Source: Myxococcales bacterium (GTDB lineage Bacteria > Myxococcota > Polyangia > Polyangiales > Polyangiaceae). Taken from it: a stretch of 22,902 bases of DNA. The DNA lies in the NCBI GenBank assembly GCA_020430865.1, contig JAGQIY010000376.1, positions 1 to 22,902 on the forward strand. The letters run 5' to 3'. Positions 21,533-22,902 of the stretch are shown here, in pieces. The translations under genes and the position numbers were made by a program. Positions within the stretch are counted from its first letter, which is position 1. The number at the start of each line of letters is the position of its first letter. The notes beneath the pieces were generated by a model. That model saw nothing but the letters and a program-made list of their open reading frames with translations, made no database searches and was not told where the DNA came from.

Positions 21533-22902
21533 CTACGGGGTCGCGTAGGGTGTCTGGTACTCCGCCCAGCGGTCGCTGGGCTGAAGTCCAGGGTACTCCG
21601 CGTAGTTGGCGGCGCTTCGAAGCTCTCTGGCGCTGGTGGCGAGCGCTTCGATGTGAGCCGCGCGTTGGTTCAACTCGGCGTCCTCCTGACCCTCGAGCTC
21701 CCCGATCCACTCCCGCAGGAAGCGGACGGCGCTGAGCAGACCACCGGCGCTGGTGGGCCCTCCGCCAGCCACACCATCGCGCCCGTAGATCTCGTGACTC
21801 CGCTCCAGGTCGTCCTCGATCAGGAAGATGAACATGCGGGCGAAGTTGGCGAACATGCGTGAGTGCACCTCTCGACGGGCCTCGTCGGCGGGGGGGCTGA
21901 AATTGTCCCGCAGCTGCTTGAAGCTGAAGGTGCGTACGCTGGCGATCTTTCCCGTGCCCTCCCTGAAGCCCGGATAGTCGAGGAACTCCTTGGCCGCCGA
22001 CTTCCTCACGGCCATCAGCGCGACCACGAAGGCGTGGTGGATATCGTAGCGAGGGAGCAACACCGACTCGAGGTAGTCGCCGATGAACGTCGCGAAGCTC
22101 TCGCTGTGCTGCGTGAGTGTCGGGTCCTGGAGGAAGCTCATCATGAACCAGCTCACCTGAAACAGATCTCCCTGGCTTATCAGCGCCTCGCGATGGTTCG
22201 GGACGGAGTGCACGGTCTCGTCGATCTTCACTGGCAGGAACGTGCACGGGTGATTGGGTGAGGAGAAGCAGGCTGGATCTCCTCGCCGCTCGAGAGGCGC
22301 GACCCGGATCACGTCGGCTGTCTCCCAGATCGGCCTGCGGGCGATGACCAACGGGAGGTGGTCGACGATCATCGGCTGCTGACCTCCCTTGCGCAGGTCG
22401 CTGAGGGGGTCCGGATGGGAGGTGGAGCCGACGCGCAGCATGTGTTGCAGTAGCTGGAGCGACTTGTACTTCAGGCGCATCCAGTCGCAAGCTCGGCGGA
22501 AGTACTCGGGGTCGCCGTTGGCACCGAGATCGTACCCGCAATCGGTCTCCTCATCGATCGCGTCGTAGTAGCCCCAGAGATTGTCGGTCGATGGATCCTT
22601 GCGGTAACGCTCGAGCGCTGCGTTCCATTCTGCCTCACGTCCCGGCTTCGCCTGCGTCGGCATCGCGGGCACCCACTCGAAGATGCTCTTGCCGCGATGA
22701 GCTGGGCCAGGCGTCGACCAGCAGGCGTTCGCACCCGCCTCGGGATCCTCGCTGAAGCGATCGAAGGGGATCCCGAGGCGCAACGAGGCGAGATCGAGAT
22801 CTCGCAGCTCGGCGTAGGCCGCCTGCGCGAGCTCGAGGGTGTCGATGCGTCGGGTCGCCCAGGTCAGTTTCAGCTCATCGGTGAGGTAGCGCATGAAGGC
22901 GA
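21533..22902 (-). CDS. Protein of unknown function, possibly 5'-truncated
   Basis: This is a 453-residue frame if it starts at the ATG at 22894, but the frame stays open to the right edge (GCC TTC before the ATG), so the true start may lie outside. The sequence matches no family I recognise. It is mostly helical in appearance, with blocks such as DLFQVSWFMMSFLQDP, SFATFIGDYLESVLLPRYDIHHAFVVALMAV and FANFARMFIFLIEDD, and a Pro/Gly stretch GRDGVAGGGPTSAGG that looks like a loop. There is no signal peptide and no clear membrane span, although the FMMSFL and FARMFIFL stretches are moderately hydrophobic. It ends 19 bp from the anti-sigma gene, in convergent orientation. Short inverted arms TAGCC/GGCTA (21511-21515, 21531-21535) overlap both stop codons and may form a small shared hairpin. 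Confidence 0.75.
   Translation of the reverse strand, partial: AFMRYLTDELKLTWATRRIDTLELAQAAYAELRDLDLASLRLGIPFDRFSEDPEAGANACWSTPGPAHRGKSIFEWVPAMPTQAKPGREAEWNAALERYRKDPSTDNLWGYYDAIDEETDCGYDLGANGDPEYFRRACDWMRLKYKSLQLLQHMLRVGSTSHPDPLSDLRKGGQQPMIVDHLPLVIARRPIWETADVIRVAPLERRGDPACFSSPNHPCTFLPVKIDETVHSVPNHREALISQGDLFQVSWFMMSFLQDPTLTQHSESFATFIGDYLESVLLPRYDIHHAFVVALMAVRKSAAKEFLDYPGFREGTGKIASVRTFSFKQLRDNFSPPADEARREVHSRMFANFARMFIFLIEDDLERSHEIYGRDGVAGGGPTSAGGLLSAVRFLREWIGELEGQEDAELNQRAAHIEALATSARELRSAANYAEYPGLQPSDRWAEYQTPYATP

Overview
This is a GC-rich bacterial chromosomal segment with very strong G/C at third codon positions. As a result almost every real gene carries long antisense shadow frames. The gene mix includes a PknB-type Ser/Thr kinase fused to a formylglycine-generating-enzyme-like domain, Cys-rich and lipoprotein-type envelope proteins, a giant tetratricopeptide protein, a PAS histidine kinase and ECF sigma control. 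This fits a predatory or soil deltaproteobacterium of the Myxococcota (Polyangiales-like), although no taxonomic marker gene is present and the assignment is inference.

Layout. Positions 3-1001 (+) hold the 3' part of an acyl-CoA-dehydrogenase-fold flavoprotein, followed by about 420 bases with no convincing gene. Next come three plus-strand genes: a TTG-started transmembrane Ser/Thr kinase with an extracytoplasmic FGE-sulfatase-fold sensor (1421-3589), a DUF4139-like lipoprotein with a C-terminal coiled coil (3928-6144), and one 2960-residue protein made of TPR units from end to end (6368-15250). By hand segmentation this protein contains 85 consecutive TPR units. Two separate five-copy arrays of 15-bp repeats lie about 200 bp apart, one in the 3' part of the kinase gene and one just after it.

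The minus strand from 17269 to 15346 carries a PQQ/beta-propeller-like lipoprotein, a TetR regulator and a DUF1304 membrane protein. A 24-bp near-perfect palindrome sits directly before the DUF1304 start codon and overlaps its likely promoter, which makes DUF1304 the probable target of the TetR protein. Divergently, 17522-19397 (+) encode a tandem-PAS histidine kinase and a stand-alone receiver protein, very likely a two-component pair.

Positions 19473-21513 (+) hold a tight three-gene set: a fasciclin (FAS1) domain protein, an ECF sigma factor and a one-TM anti-sigma factor of RskA type. The last two overlap by ATGA. The set resembles the mycobacterial SigK/RskA system, whose regulon includes the fasciclin proteins MPT70 and MPT83, but here the FAS1 protein has no visible export signal. 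The window closes with a convergent minus-strand gene (21533 to the right edge) of unknown function, possibly cut at its 5' end.

The most unusual items are the 85-unit TPR protein and its possible link to the neighbouring kinase and lipoprotein, the FAS1-ECF-RskA cluster, and the operator placed at DUF1304 rather than at tetR. No RNA genes, insertion sequences, CRISPR arrays or prophage genes were seen.
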